From assembly GCF_037975245.1 (NCBI RefSeq), contig NC_092568.1, forward strand, positions 6,548,501 through 6,612,500: a stretch of 64,000 nucleotides of DNA, read 5' to 3'. Position numbers and translations under genes: made by a program. The notes beneath the pieces were generated by a model. It saw nothing but the letters and a program-made list of their open reading frames with translations. It was not told where the DNA came from and did not search any database. Positions 52,233 through 64,000 of the stretch are shown here, in pieces. Within the stretch, counting starts at the first letter, position 1; each line of letters begins with the position of its first letter. Source of the stretch: Apostichopus japonicus. Taxonomy: Eukaryota > Echinodermata > Holothuroidea > Aspidochirotida > Stichopodidae.

Positions 52233-55200
52233 TGGAGAGGGATTGGTGTTTAAATGTCTTCAGTGATGCATGGTGACTCACATATGTGAATACTTAAAGT
52301 TGTCATGAAATACAATTGATGCATGCACTTATAACCTCAAAAGGGTTGCATACAATTGCCACAAACATTTCACACCTTCATCGTACACAATGGTCCACCG
52401 TGTTGCATCTTATATGCTTCTTTATTAACATTGTCAAATCAGCTAGGCCTAGACTATAATATTACAGCATTACAAATCGAGCAGCATCTGTTTCGTGGAA
52501 CCAAGTCCCCTCCCCCCACCCCTTATAAAAGTATCGTCAAGATTCCCTTTCTCCTTCCATCCCGTGTACATATTCCTTTAGAAGTGGCTCATATTTCCGG
52601 GTATTTATTTTATTTTCTTATTTTCACAATTTCTTACAATCTGGAAAATTAATTGGGCACTTCATTGCCTAACGTTGAGACTACGAAAAATAGCAGAATT
52701 CCTTTGTGTTGAACGCGATTGTAATATGAGCGTTTGGGAGACAATCATTGCGATTGTAGCGAGTTATGGGTGTCGTCTTAGCTCAATTAACTAAAATCAC
52801 ATTTCGATCAAAAGTCGGAATACGGTTAGCACAATTTCAACAAACAAATAAATTTTAAAGCTGTTAAATGTTTATCATACAGTTACAAATTTGCTGAGAC
52901 CTTATACTGCACCATTATGTGTTTCAATGCGAAGATATGTTTTTTGAATGAAATTGTATGAATGTATATGGTAACAGGAATGAGCTAGTGGCGTGAGCGA
53001 GAGGGGTGGGGGGTGGGGTCTTGACAGGCGGGAGCCATGATCCCCACCTTCGTCGTTAGTCGGGAGAAATGGTTCGATCGTGGCAGTTTCTTGAACATGT
53101 TTAAAGTTGGTGGTGAGGGGATGTATGCTATCATGAAAGCATATAGGGATTCTCTGTTAGGTTGCTGTTTTGGTACATGTGGTTTATTTGCTATTTTTTT
53201 GCAGTCAATTACAAACAGATCAAGACTTTAAATATACACCTGAGTAATATTCCGCTGATTCCAACGGATTGGATCTTTAAGGTTTACTAATTTGCAATGG
53301 CATTATAACCAGTAATCAACTAATAGAGGACGCTATTTTGTTTCAGGTCAAAAATAAATATTGCGTACGAGATACGGCTGCCGTTGTGTGAGTGCCCTAA
53401 TCAGTTTTATATTCAAAATGATAACCACTTATACTTTTGTATACGTCTATTGTGTCTCACGATATTGTCCTTCGATCGGAAACAATAAACGCGTAGTAAA
53501 AACGTATACACCTTTACCAGGTTAATTAACTGGGGAGGTTCGCCCGGTATAGCGTCACTAGCTATCACCCTTGTCAGCCTACTGGATTGTGACCATATCG
53601 CCAGGTTAGTAGGAATGGGGACTATATGATATCCTTAGCCCTATTCCTTGTCAGCTAAACACAATAATTCTACAAGGAGTCTCCGTTAAAGCAAGCTATG
53701 AATTCGAGCAACACATCAGAGACCTATACCAGGTATCTGTGAAGATCTGATTTCGACCTCAGCATGTCAAGCTTACGAAGTTGATTTCCTTTTTTTTAAA
53801 TTCTGCATAACATGTGTTATTTTAACCAATGCTAGTTCACTGTCGGAATGTTACTTAAATATTTTATTTAAATTTGTCACTCCTTGTCGAGTCATTTCAT
53901 TTAGGTAATTCCTATGAAACGAGATGTTATATTTGTGCAAAGGTCACTGAACCAACCAAATCCGATGGCGCAATGTTGACGTCACGTAGCGCCAAATGCA
54001 GTGATCACGCATTGTGTATCGGACATGACATCAGGAATTGGAGTTGATTGTTGGCCAGAGCGCGATAAGAAGGAAACACAGAAAATACAAGAACCAGATT
54101 TGCATTATGTGGCATACAAAGAGACTTGGGTATACATATGCATTCAAATCCTATGCTATAGATAGGACGAGAAATGCTATAAATAGACTAAAGCCTTCGC
54201 CTTAAAAAGACCATCCTTAGTGCAGTCCTCACTAAACATGTAATGGTGCTACAAAACTATTCTCAACGGGACAAGAAGAGGAGAAAACAAAATATGTGCA
54301 AGAAAACAACAGTGCAAAATAAATGCAAAGTTGTTGAATATAACGCTAAATTTTAAGGGAATACTGTATAATGAACTAACCCTAAAGGTGTTATAGTTCT
54401 CGCACATATTATATTATGTCAGGACAACGTTCATGCATGCCCCTCCCCCACCCCTCCCACTTAGACGATGTTATGTTTCTTCCCATATAGAGTTGTAGTT
54501 TTATAGTGTGATCCTCGGTGGGTTCTTTCTCTTTTCTCTCTGACGACAAGATAATAAAGGGCCAATGAATGATTCTGAGACCAAATTTCGTTTCATACTT
54601 ACGGGTTTTTCCCGAAATATTCAAAATCATTCAAAGCTCAAATGTCAAGAAAATGCTATGGCATGAGCCAGGATACATATATACTGTTGCGACTTCGCCA
54701 TTGAGAAGGGACCAAGCGTATGTATATGGGAGGCACTGATTTCATTAGTGCTTCTTGCATTATTCTAATCACTCTCCTTGGAAACACTGAATCATCTAAT
54801 GCCACTATTGAGCATCATGAGTGACAACTGTTGCCTTTTTGCAGGTACACTAAACAGCAAAAATAGGAGATATATTGAAGAAATCGTATCTCAGGCCGAG
54901 CAGGCCTAGCGATCTCAAAACATGATATGATGCTGTCATGACTTTAGCAATGCGTCGATATGTCTCAATCAGTTGCTATGAGAGTCCCCTGACACTCGCA
55001 TGACCCATATCATGGGCCAGAATGTATTTTGCCTTTAACTAATTGCACTTAGTTTTAGGCAGGTTCAATAAGTATGACGAGTCACTAATGTTGGCTTCCT
55101 ATAGTTTGCCATCATTTGTTTATACTTGTTTATAAGGATGAAGGGAACATAACATAATCTGCGGTTGGCTCCTTGAATCCAGTTCGTGTACACTTTGGGT

Positions 55201-58200
55201 GCCCTCTTCTCTTGGCTGCACCATTGTGCAGTAAATACAGCGTAGCTTGCTGGGTCCAGGCTCTCTAGAAAGTTGGCAGCACCACTGTTTACGATCGATT
55301 AAACGGCGAAAGAAACTATCAGCTGTACAAACTCCCATTCAAGTGTCGTCACCTCAGTTCATATCACAAGAACGTACACCATTGATAGCATGTATAGGCA
55401 CATAATTAAACTGGCTTCGATATATTCCTTAGCGTAGATGATTCTGTACACTGCAGAAGTCGTGTCTGTTTGGATGATAAATGGTTTGTTAAAGCGGAAG
55501 TGGTTGAGAAGTGATTGTTCAATACTGTCACGATCGGTTTTATTTATTTATTTGTTTATTTATGTCAATATATTATTCTGACATTTTTTACGGTGTTCCT
55601 GGAGGATCAGACGATGTAGACGTACTGCATCGTGTTAGTATAGTAACATGCTATCTCACCAGAGTTTTCGACTATATCATGCTATTGTCACTGGACAAAT
55701 ATATTCAAATATGGAACTTTTTGCCGTGTTGTCAATTTTCAGTACAGCATATCTTCTACACTTGACGAACATCTTGAAGATGTCATGTTTGTCTAACCTA
55801 AACAACTAAGATATATTTCATGTAACGATATGCTGTGGAGCATTTAGCACATCATCTCGACAATTCTGAAGATATCACTATATAGTAACTGTCATAATTT
55901 GGACTTGTTCTTCGTGAAGAGTAACACAGCGAAAATTTAATCAGTTTCCAACGGTAGCAAGTTAGTTAAACTCACATCTAGACAAATGATTTGACGTGTT
56001 GTGGTAATTTCACAAAACCATCTCGACAACTTTATTTCAGTGTAAATATGTGAAAGTTACTGAATGTCGGTAATGCAGCAAACATATAGGCATATGTATA
56101 TATTTGTTGGAACCTCGTCTTAGTTCAACACACTATAACTATAACCGCTAGTCTGAGTTCGGTCTCAGTACTAAAACCACGCAGGCAATTAGCAGAAGAA
56201 ATGTCATTGAGCTCATTTCAGTTTCATCATGTCCGACAGCACACATAGACCAATAGCCTATACTTGGAGGTTCAAGTAAAAATTAGAAATTGAATTAAAC
56301 GAAACAGTTGTGAATCATCTTGATAATCAATTTGATTCATCTGATGTATGAATGGAATTTATGTCAGGTTTACTCACGATGCGCACCAGTCTGTTTTAAA
56401 TGATATGTTTTAATTTATTTCTAACCCCTAAACCAGGGCCCCCTCCCCCAGTCCATCCCACAAACACGTATGGACTTCATCATTCATGTTCTAGGCCTAT
56501 TCCAAGAAGCAAGTCTTTCTTATAGCATTCCGTCGTACGTCATATGTTAATACGTTACGTCAGTGCTATGCTGTGGCCGCTAGTGGTACGGCTTCATGAC
56601 GTGACTCACTGCGATATTTATGCTCGCGTTGGTAACCATACGAACGTCACGGTGGTGTAGAAATAACACTCTTTTTAATTTAAAGTTTCTCTATTCCACG
56701 TGTAATTATCCATTTATAGTTTGTCAAAAACATAGACTATTTTAGTTAACCGCTGTTAGGAGCTTTTCTCGCATACCGATGTCTGGCCGCTAAAATCAAA
56801 ACATAGACTATGTGGTGAAGTCGAAATCTGTTTGGTCGTACCCGCAAAGTCTTTATCAGGACATTCTGACTTGATAACCCCAAACGTTGTGAAACTTCAC
56901 ATGGGGGTATATCACTCAGCATTAAGAACGCGCTTCCGGCTTAGAGTTACTTAACTCACAAAAGGTGAAAGAAACCTGCCAACAATAAAGCGTACAGTAG
57001 TTGCTTGCCACATACACACATTGTGCCAAGTTAAGATGGGTGGTGTCACCTAACCAGTTTGGCCCTCAGCTTCCCCACTACATGTGCCACATCACTAAAT
57101 AAAGTACTACAAGTCGACTTAAAAAATCGGACCACTCTGTTCGGTCATATCAGTAATGTGATCATAATATGTCACCCTGACTACAATTATCTTCATGGCG
57201 CATTACTTCGCACAGGGGACTAGCTCTTTACAGCAGCAGCTGTGAGCGGCGAAAACAAAAGCAGCAGCAACAACAACAACAACCAAATACCTGAAGGTGG
57301 AGAAATATGCTGTTATTTTATATTAGCATAATCGAATCACGTGACGTTTAGAAATACAACGTCTCACAAAGTACACACAATGTACCCACATAAAATTATT
57401 CGATAATTAAAAGATGAAATATCTTTACTACACACGTTACTATTCATGTTTACTGAACACAAAGATTGACACAAAGGACGCATGTATACGTTGACTTATT
57501 TGGCGCCTATAAGCTTAGTGGATCGTTAAAGTTAGTTGTTACGTCATACTTACGTAAGGTAAATAGCGTTTTATTTTAGTTTTTATCTTATCTTTTTGTT
57601 GCCGAGCTTATCTTCTCATTCCTTTGATATTTCTTTAACTTTTTACTTTCACACTGATTGTGTAAACTGTTGTTTGCGAAACCCCCACTGCAGGCTGCAG
57701 TATTTTCAGACAACTTTTTTTGTACTTCGCAGCGATCTTGAGTTGAAGCACAAAAATACACTTCAGAGGAGGAAATACTCTTTATTTGTCTACAATGTAA
57801 CTGAAAGTCTCACAGAAGCAGTCCAGGAGGCGAAGCCCCGGAAGCTGCATCGTATTCAGATATCATCGTTGCACAAAAATGTGTCATTCAAGAGGAATTA
57901 CACTTCTGTGTCATGTTTGTGCCTGTGTCAAACTTCAAATCTATATTTTCAACCTTTTCTGATTTTTCTAAGAATTTGAAAGAAGCAGACGGAGGCTGGG
58001 ATGGGTTGGGGTGGGGGGGGGGGCGGGGGAGGGGGTGGGTTGCTTGGAAGAAGCAATAAAGCCATGCCATGGCTGTGTAGCGTAAGTTTCCAGTGTGTAA
58101 ATCGTCCGATTATCTTAACATGCCGAACGATTTATAATCATTTGAGAATGTCTGTCTTTTATTCCAGTCGCTCTTCAACTCTCCGCACCTTTGCCTTTCT

Positions 58201-61200
58201 CCTTCAGTAGCGCAACGGACGTCATACCAAAGAAATAACCGACTATACTTGTAACTTTGCTGAGATCCCATTAGAACTATCTGGAACATTACATCAGCTT
58301 TTATTGATAGCGCCGTATAAACAGCCTCAGTTGTCGCACTGTATCGTGACCGTGACCCTGGGGTTACTTCTCGCTGGTAACAAGGAAACTCTTCATAGAA
58401 ACTATAGTGGCTTGGTTTCCCTTTGACCATGAAAGGTGAACTTCGAAAGATATCCCTTTGATATCGACACACGTTTTCTGGAAACCTGCTGTGATCTAAA
58501 CGTTCGTAATGAGGCTTCCCTTAAAAGTGGCTGCTGCCTAGTTAGAGTATCAACAAATGTCATTGTAAAGCTGTTGTGGTATTACTTCCCTTTCATAAAA
58601 AACGTCTACAAAAAGTTTCCTTCCGATTCGTGAATTTAACTCCGTGTACGCCTTAAAGAGGAGCTGTGCGTGATTAAATGCAATTATGATGCTTATTACT
58701 GCGCATGCACTGGGTATACAGTTTGTGTGCTTTGCGTATTATTTCTTGTTGGTTACCTGAAAATTGCTGATTGTTTACCAACATTTGGGAATCCATTTTC
58801 CAATCACCAATATCTTTACACAATGTTTCATAATTCTATGGGACATTTCTGCTTACATTTAAAAGGCGTATAATGTACTGCCAAAATAGCTTAATCACAA
58901 GTTTGTGGTGAGGCCTGAGTAGACTCAATACCGTATAGTTATCTGTTTACGGCACTGGTTGTTACTCACACAGCCAAAGATAGATCAATGTGTACAGTCA
59001 TTAACCCTGAATAGTTCCCTATCTCCGAAGTTACTGCCAAAATATTATTCAACATGGTTACCTTATGTGTGCACGAGTAACTACACGTGGCTGAAAATGT
59101 TATGTCGCAAACACAACTGGGCAAGTTCCCCGACAGAAGTTAGGCCTATGTCTCGTTCACTATAAAAATACGTCACAGGAAGACTGCAATTCGAATAAAT
59201 GAAACCACCAACTATAAATAAGGGTAATAAAAAACCCAAAGGCATATCGAATAGTGATTCCATTCCACATTTAGCCTCGACCTATATGAGAATATTTAAG
59301 GTAACACCGCACATAATAGGTTGATCACTGTTAGCAGCAAGGTTCTTGCATTCGGAATTGGATCTATGAAACACGAATGCTTTATTGATGTAAAATCAAG
59401 CTAAACTATAGAGTTATTGTGTTAACAAAGGTTTTCATATTTTTGAACATCTGCTGACCTTTGATTCCCGAAAACAATAGTGTTCTTGTCGAGACGAAGG
59501 TGGACATTGCACAAGTTTGAAGTTGTTCAAAGCTTTACTGTTTAAGTTATCTTGTGCACAGGTTTCTGTTGACCTCAAATGACCGTAAACCTCATAAAGA
59601 AGAAGAAGAAGAAAAGGGCTCTTTGCTTGTGTGCCAATAACAAACGAACCCTCATGTCATCCCCATCGGACTTTTAGATTCATTTTGCCTTCGGCTAAGA
59701 AACAAAAAAGTCGTATTTTGATTTCATCGAATGTCAGAAGACATTTAATTTGCTCAGTCTGTGCTATTACCAAATGTCGTCATGGATAGACTATACAAAT
59801 GCACATTCCGCTGAGGCTGTTCATGACATTCTTATGATACTGTTGTTAGAATTTGAGACAAAGGAATCAGTAAAGCAAATCTAGCTTATTGTGGTCACTG
59901 TATACCTTCCTTTCAATATAATGATTTATACAGAAGTCTTGTACCAAAAGTATCTCCTTAGTGTGGTAAGATCATGTTCATGCGAGGCTGGCTACATGAT
60001 GTTCACTAACATCAAGTTCATGGTAATGATTGCAAAATGTACCGACAAACTGTTTCGTGAGGGTGATCATATTCGATAAGTTGGTATAAAATCTAAGAGG
60101 AATAAGGACTACCGACAATGATCGAATAAAAAAATAAAAAAATGGTGGCACCTTTGTACGTATAGAAATATGCTGGTATCGATGAACCCTTTAAGGTAAT
60201 AGATCTGCTCGCACCCTTTGGCAATGAACCGTTAAAGACAAGAATGGTATTACCTAACCGCCCGCGGAGAAAGATCGTTAACTCTCCATCCGGTGCAGAT
60301 GGCGGCTCGGAACCGTGTCTGCAAACTGCGAGCACTACCCACGCACTCTTCAAGAAAACGCTTATTCATGACCGAGTTCATCTCACAACAAATCGTTCCA
60401 TTTAGGTAATCCCTTGATGATATAATGATTCATAGTATTTGCTGATATGACGTCACTCCTATGAAAGTTACATCATACCGTCATAATTCGTCAACAACAG
60501 TTACCTGTTGACAACCTTATCAACACTTTGTTAGGAGTTAACATAAGACACTGTGACGTACATGATTCAGAGTGGTAAAGAAAACCGAAACAAATCTCAG
60601 GAAAGAAAGGAAACCAAAACTGGAAAAGAAAATTGAATCTTGCAAGGTCTCTGTGATTGGTTTTGTATTTCTGTTTTTTATTCTTATAAGCGACGTGTTT
60701 ATAATTAAATTATGACGATATAAGACCATCGTGTGAGGGGTGTTTCCTAACATTCTAGAGAAGCACCGACTGTCCAAAGATTTCCCCAGCGAGCCGAAAT
60801 ATGGTGGATGCACAACACGTAGACAGCACTCGTTGCGAAAAGGTTAACAGATGACCATACGCCCCATCCTCCTTGCCGTGGTCACACATTAATATCTATA
60901 AAAGCCAGTGCGTCGATGTCGGTAGTGTGGTTAATACTTCACTGCAGTCACTCGACCTACGCCTAAACCTCTTTTGCGACTAAGAGGAAATCTGCCCCTT
61001 TGCGCCTCGGACTCAGCCGTTTGGAACGGTAAATCGTTAAGCCAATCCTCAACCGGCCTCGGAAAATGTCAAGATCTATGAACATTTATGGAAGGCAGAA
61101 ATATGTAGGCTACACTCAGATTTGAAGACACTGAATTCAAGATATGATTGCCTCAGTCTCCTTTTTGCCTTCTTGGATTTGACTCCCCTTTTAATGACAT

Positions 61201-61737
61201 ATTCCTTCCGTTTTGATAAAACGCAGTTTTCAGTTCTTTTCAGTTTATGTGATGATATTTACTATTATTTGCCCATTGTAATAGAATGTTTATCTGTGTA
61301 ATAATATAAGATGGAAATGATTAGAATTTTATTGTATGAGAGAAAATGTGCATGAATGAATTTAACTTTCATATTCTTCCAAAAGAGTAAAATCCAAAGT
61401 ATCGAGGACTGATGATTGCTGACAATTGATGGAACATATGAAAGAGGAAATCAATTGTGATAATATACACAGGAGGGTCTTACCGCAGAGACACCGTACA
61501 AAATTACATTTCCAGACAATTGATTTTACTACTGAAAGTAGAGAGACAACTCTGCTTTGCTGCAGTGCGGACGATTTAGTAATCAAGGACCAAACAGAGG
61601 GCGCTACTCGCAAATAGATAGCAGAGCCATACATACACAAGGCTCTAATAACCTGAACAAAAGAATAAGCTGTTAACAGTCTCCACACACAAGTAAACAA
61701 GAAGCTGTACTAGTTCAAGGATTTCCATTTGTTTGTA
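52233..61737. other. 9.5 kb of non-coding DNA between TGF-beta and RRP15
   Basis: No exon could be supported. Possible 5' UTR exons or enhancers of TGF-beta could lie here but are not visible by eye. A G-rich tract at about 58002-58039 could form G-quadruplexes. A (GAA)n stretch lies at about 59598-59614. Open frames at 57596-57979, 58110-58472 and 61362-61700 have no recognised family features. Confidence 0.45.
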
Positions 61738-62438
61738 TTTATTATTTCTCCTTTCTCTGGTAACAAACACTTTTAAGAGGAATATAAACATGAAACATCA
61801 CTGGTGTGCTTCCACACAGAAAAACTACATTCACATATTCTTACTTCCAAACAGAACTGTAACATTGTACTTGTATGTGCTTCCAAACATAATTGTACTT
61901 GCTTCCAAACAGAACAGCTACAGTACATTAACTTGCTCTGGCTTCACATCCCTCTTCTCACAATCATTTGTGTTCATAATAAATCTTATGTTCACAGCCA
62001 TTTCCATTTTCACAGTGGTACCTGTGTTAGTAAGTTCCTATGTTCAAAGTCACTCCAATTGATTTCTGTGTAAAAAATCTATGCTATGTTCACATTCACT
62101 GCTGGTTCACAGTCAGTGCTACATTAAACAGTTACTCCAGTGTTCAAACCCAATCTTATGTTCACAGTAAGTCCTGTTCAGTCATTCATACGTTCAAAGG
62201 GACCTCTGGTTTCATAATTAGTCTTAGGTTCATAATCATGCTCAGTTCAGTTGTCCTATACTCAGTGATTCTTTTGTTTACAACCTCTTCTATGGCCTTC
62301 CTCTGTCTATAGTGATTAATGAGTTATCATTGATTTGTCTCAATAGTCAAACCTGTTTACCAGATGTTTCTGTTTTAAAAAACATTCCTGAATTAACACT
62401 TTTCAGTAGATTGATTATGACTATCCATCTAACAGTTC
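61738..62438 (-). other. Probable RRP15 3' UTR with degenerate TTCACAG/TTCCAAACAGAA repeats
   Basis: This follows the RRP15 stop. The plus strand shows loosely repeated words such as cttccaaacagaac and gttcacagt at irregular spacing (about 61790-62240). An AATAAA on the minus strand at 61738-61743 could end the transcript, about 700 nt after the stop. Open frames on the plus strand here look like chance products of the repeated words. The UTR extent is inference. Confidence 0.4.
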
Positions 62439-62609
62439 TTATTCTGAGTTTTCACTTTCACTATCAGAGGAAGGGTATACTTCCACAGCATCATTTTCTT
62501 CTTGCTCCTCATCTTTGGTTCCTTTATCCCAATCCTTCATCCTTGCTCCCATCATGAAGTCTTCTTTCAGTACACTCCAGGCTGGTTTATTCTCTTCTTC
62601 CTCCATCAC
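62439..62609 (-). CDS. RRP15: RRP15 terminal coding exon
   Basis: 171 nt including stop TAA, after the acceptor TTTGTAG|. The protein reads VMEEEENKPAWSVLKEDF, then MMGARMKDWDK, then an acidic tail ending SDSESENSE. The W..L..DFMMGA.MKDWDK block is the best-conserved stretch of RRP15 and makes the assignment clear even though only 56 residues are coded here. Confidence 0.9.
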   Translation of the reverse strand: MMEEEENKPAWSVLKEDFMMGARMKDWDKGTKDEEQEENDAVEVYPSSDSESENSE

Positions 62610-63651
62610 CTACAAACATCAAGATAGCAGTAAAGAAAATTGACATCATATGGTAATCTATTACTATAGTCCACATCAATGTAGCCATGCCCTTTTTAAA
62701 GCACTCTTTGGTAGGGATGCACCGGATATCCGGTCTGGCCGGACTATCCGGCCGGATAGTGAGCAATTATCCGGTTCCGGTTCCGGCCGGATCTTTTTCA
62801 AAATCTGGCCTGAATTATTCCTTAAAAAGGTGTTGGTATTAACTTAAATCAATGTAAACTATTTCCAAAAATTAATAAAATAATTCAAAGTAAGGAAAAA
62901 TTAGGTTTAACATGTTTAATTTAATTTTCTCAATGGTCTGACCCACTGTTTCTAAAGATCCAATTAAATAATATTTTTATTCAGTTTAAAGTATGAAATT
63001 TGTGAAATACAGCTTCCCGTTTTAAAGCAAACTTCATAGGTAGTATGCAGTATTTTTCCAGCAAACAAATTTACATACTGTAACTGTATCAAGCTTGTCA
63101 ACAATTATATTGTAGTTATTTTATAAAAGAATGTAGATTACACCACTTCAAGTCATATTTAATCTCATAGATGGGGTCTTAATTTCACCTTCTTTATAAG
63201 ATTTGCTCCTTGTTTCATACCTCTACTTCTTATTAATGATTTTCTTTTGTGTAATGAAAAAAATCCGGTTCCGGCCGGATTTTATCCGGCTGGATTTCAT
63301 GTACTATCCGGAAAATCCGGTTCTGGCCGGATCCAAAAATTTGGATCCGGTGCATCCCTACTCTTTGGATGCATTGTATTTGGCATACCACCTTGTATAG
63401 AGCCATCATATACTTAAATTCTATAGTCTTTGTCCCTTAATCAAACCATCGTGCCTTTGAATGTAGCTATGCTTACCTTCTGTCCTGTTTTACTGGATTT
63501 GTTATTTGAAGTCTTCAACATGTCCAGAAAGTCTCCTTTGGACAAGGAAGACTCTGCTTTTATCCTTTTGTTTTCTGTTGTTGCTTCTTTCAATTTGTCT
63601 TCACGAAGTTTCTGCTGCTTTCCAACAGCATTGAAGAATTGTACAACACCT
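62439..63651 (-). CDS. RRP15: RRP15-like ribosomal RNA processing protein, 3' end of gene (partial)
   Basis: Two consecutive coding exons, 63651-63477 and 62609-62439, join in phase 0. They give the C-terminal ~114 residues of an RRP15 homologue. RRP15 family proteins are nucleolar factors needed for 60S subunit maturation and pre-rRNA processing. Diagnostic parts are GVVQFFNAV at the start of the first exon, SLSKGDFLDMLK in its middle, and FMMGARMKDWDK in the last exon, followed by an acidic, Ser-rich tail. All match the conserved C-terminal half of the family. The N-terminal exons must lie beyond position 64000. The gene is upstream of, and co-oriented with, the TGF-beta gene. Confidence 0.9.
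62712..63360. mobile_element. hAT-like MITE, 649 bp, with 8-bp target-site duplication, in RRP15 intron
   Basis: The termini TAGGGATGCACCGGAT and ATCCGGTGCATCCCTA are exact inverted repeats. The target-site duplication CTCTTTGG lies at 62704-62711 and 63361-63368. Many 'tccggccggat' words cluster near both ends (62723-62795 and 63264-63335), giving extended subterminal inverted structure. The AT-rich centre has no transposase. It lies wholly within the last RRP15 intron. Confidence 0.95.
63477..63651 (-). CDS. RRP15: RRP15 penultimate coding exon
   Basis: 175 nt between the acceptor TTTGAAACAG| and the donor CAGAAG|GTAAGC. It starts with the third base of a split codon, then reads GVVQFFNAVGKQQKL, a Lys-rich helix, and SLSKGDFLDMLK. 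The RRP15 family has the same order: a GVVQLFNAV-like motif, a basic helix and a KKDF-like motif. The end is in phase 0, so it joins the terminal exon directly. Confidence 0.88.
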
Positions 63652-64000
63652 CTGTTTCAAAGGGCAGAATAATGAACAAACTAAGCAAGTTATTCTCTAG
63701 AAACATTTTTGTAAATGATCACAAAGTGCTAATTCCTACAAATGATTATCATTGCTGACAGATCCATTACATGTTTTGTGTTGCAACTGTGATAAAATGT
63801 CCTAACTATATGATTATTGGGCATTAAACGTATATTAGACTATCGCTTGACTACAAAATAAATGTCGCTCTCAAGGTCTATGGACACCTAGGATCAACAA
63901 TGTCCTAATCACTCTAATAGGCATTAGAAATCATGAAAATAGCTGCAATTCCCATCAAAATCCATCTAAGATAGACCACTTTACAAGTCTCTTCTTAATT
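63652..64000. other. RRP15 intron, upstream exons outside the window
   Basis: No further RRP15 exon was recognised in the last 350 bp. By the gene model it is intronic. Confidence 0.5.

Noticed and set aside
57596-57979. 127-codon plus-strand open frame
   Set aside because: No recognisable family, low-complexity hydrophobic/Cys content and no supporting gene structure.
58110-58472. 120-codon minus-strand open frame as a gene
   Set aside because: No recognised domain, no upstream or downstream exons and no splice sites in frame; length is within chance for this much DNA.
61362-61700. 112-codon minus-strand open frame downstream of RRP15
   Set aside because: No recognised motif. It lies beyond the likely RRP15 poly(A) site, and nothing supports translation.

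Overview
The window is animal nuclear DNA: AT-rich, gene-poor, intron-containing and crowded with tandem repeats and small transposons. Two genes are recognisable, both on the minus strand. The first is a complete TGF-beta-class ligand in four coding exons (49747 down to 34794). Its exon phases, furin site and nine-cysteine mature domain of 112 residues all fit. The second is the 3' end of RRP15, a ribosome-biogenesis factor (63651 down to 62439), whose upstream exons lie beyond the right edge. In human, RRP15 lies directly upstream of TGFB2 in the same orientation, and here the order and orientation are the same. A single TGF-beta-type gene next to RRP15, with deuterostome-style tRNA-SINEs, hAT MITEs and long minisatellites, suggests an invertebrate deuterostome. 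An echinoderm is my best guess; the species is not determined.

Layout from left to right: a tRNA-derived SINE (about 168-515); a 5.3-kb array of 42-bp units (2169-7500); degenerate ~130-150-bp repeats (8.3-9.0 kb); a 4.7-kb array of ~53-bp units with a two-level higher-order structure (10350-15040); a 101-bp array (15400-16885); a ~56-bp array (19.9-20.4 kb); a transposon cluster (21.6-25.5 kb) with a truncated LINE, three hAT-like MITEs with 8-bp target-site duplications and one older nested element; a 60-bp inverted repeat around AT-rich DNA followed by (TA)n tracts (26.3-27.0 kb); a 109-bp dimeric satellite with a divergence gradient (30.8-32.3 kb); and a ~102-105-bp repeat (33.6-34.0 kb).

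The TGF-beta gene follows, with a first intron of about 12.1 kb. That intron holds a degenerate minisatellite, a tRNA-SINE with a (TA)n tail, three diverged ~295-bp repeats, a pair of ~190-bp direct duplicates 5.4 kb apart, and two related arrays of 35-bp and 23-bp units. About 12 kb of non-coding DNA separates TGF-beta from RRP15 and includes a truncated LINE with a 10-bp target-site duplication. Another hAT MITE sits in the last RRP15 intron.

No operon-like or novel multi-gene system is visible. The most interesting content is the conserved RRP15-TGF-beta linkage, the RGD site in the TGF-beta propeptide, and the architecture of the satellites.
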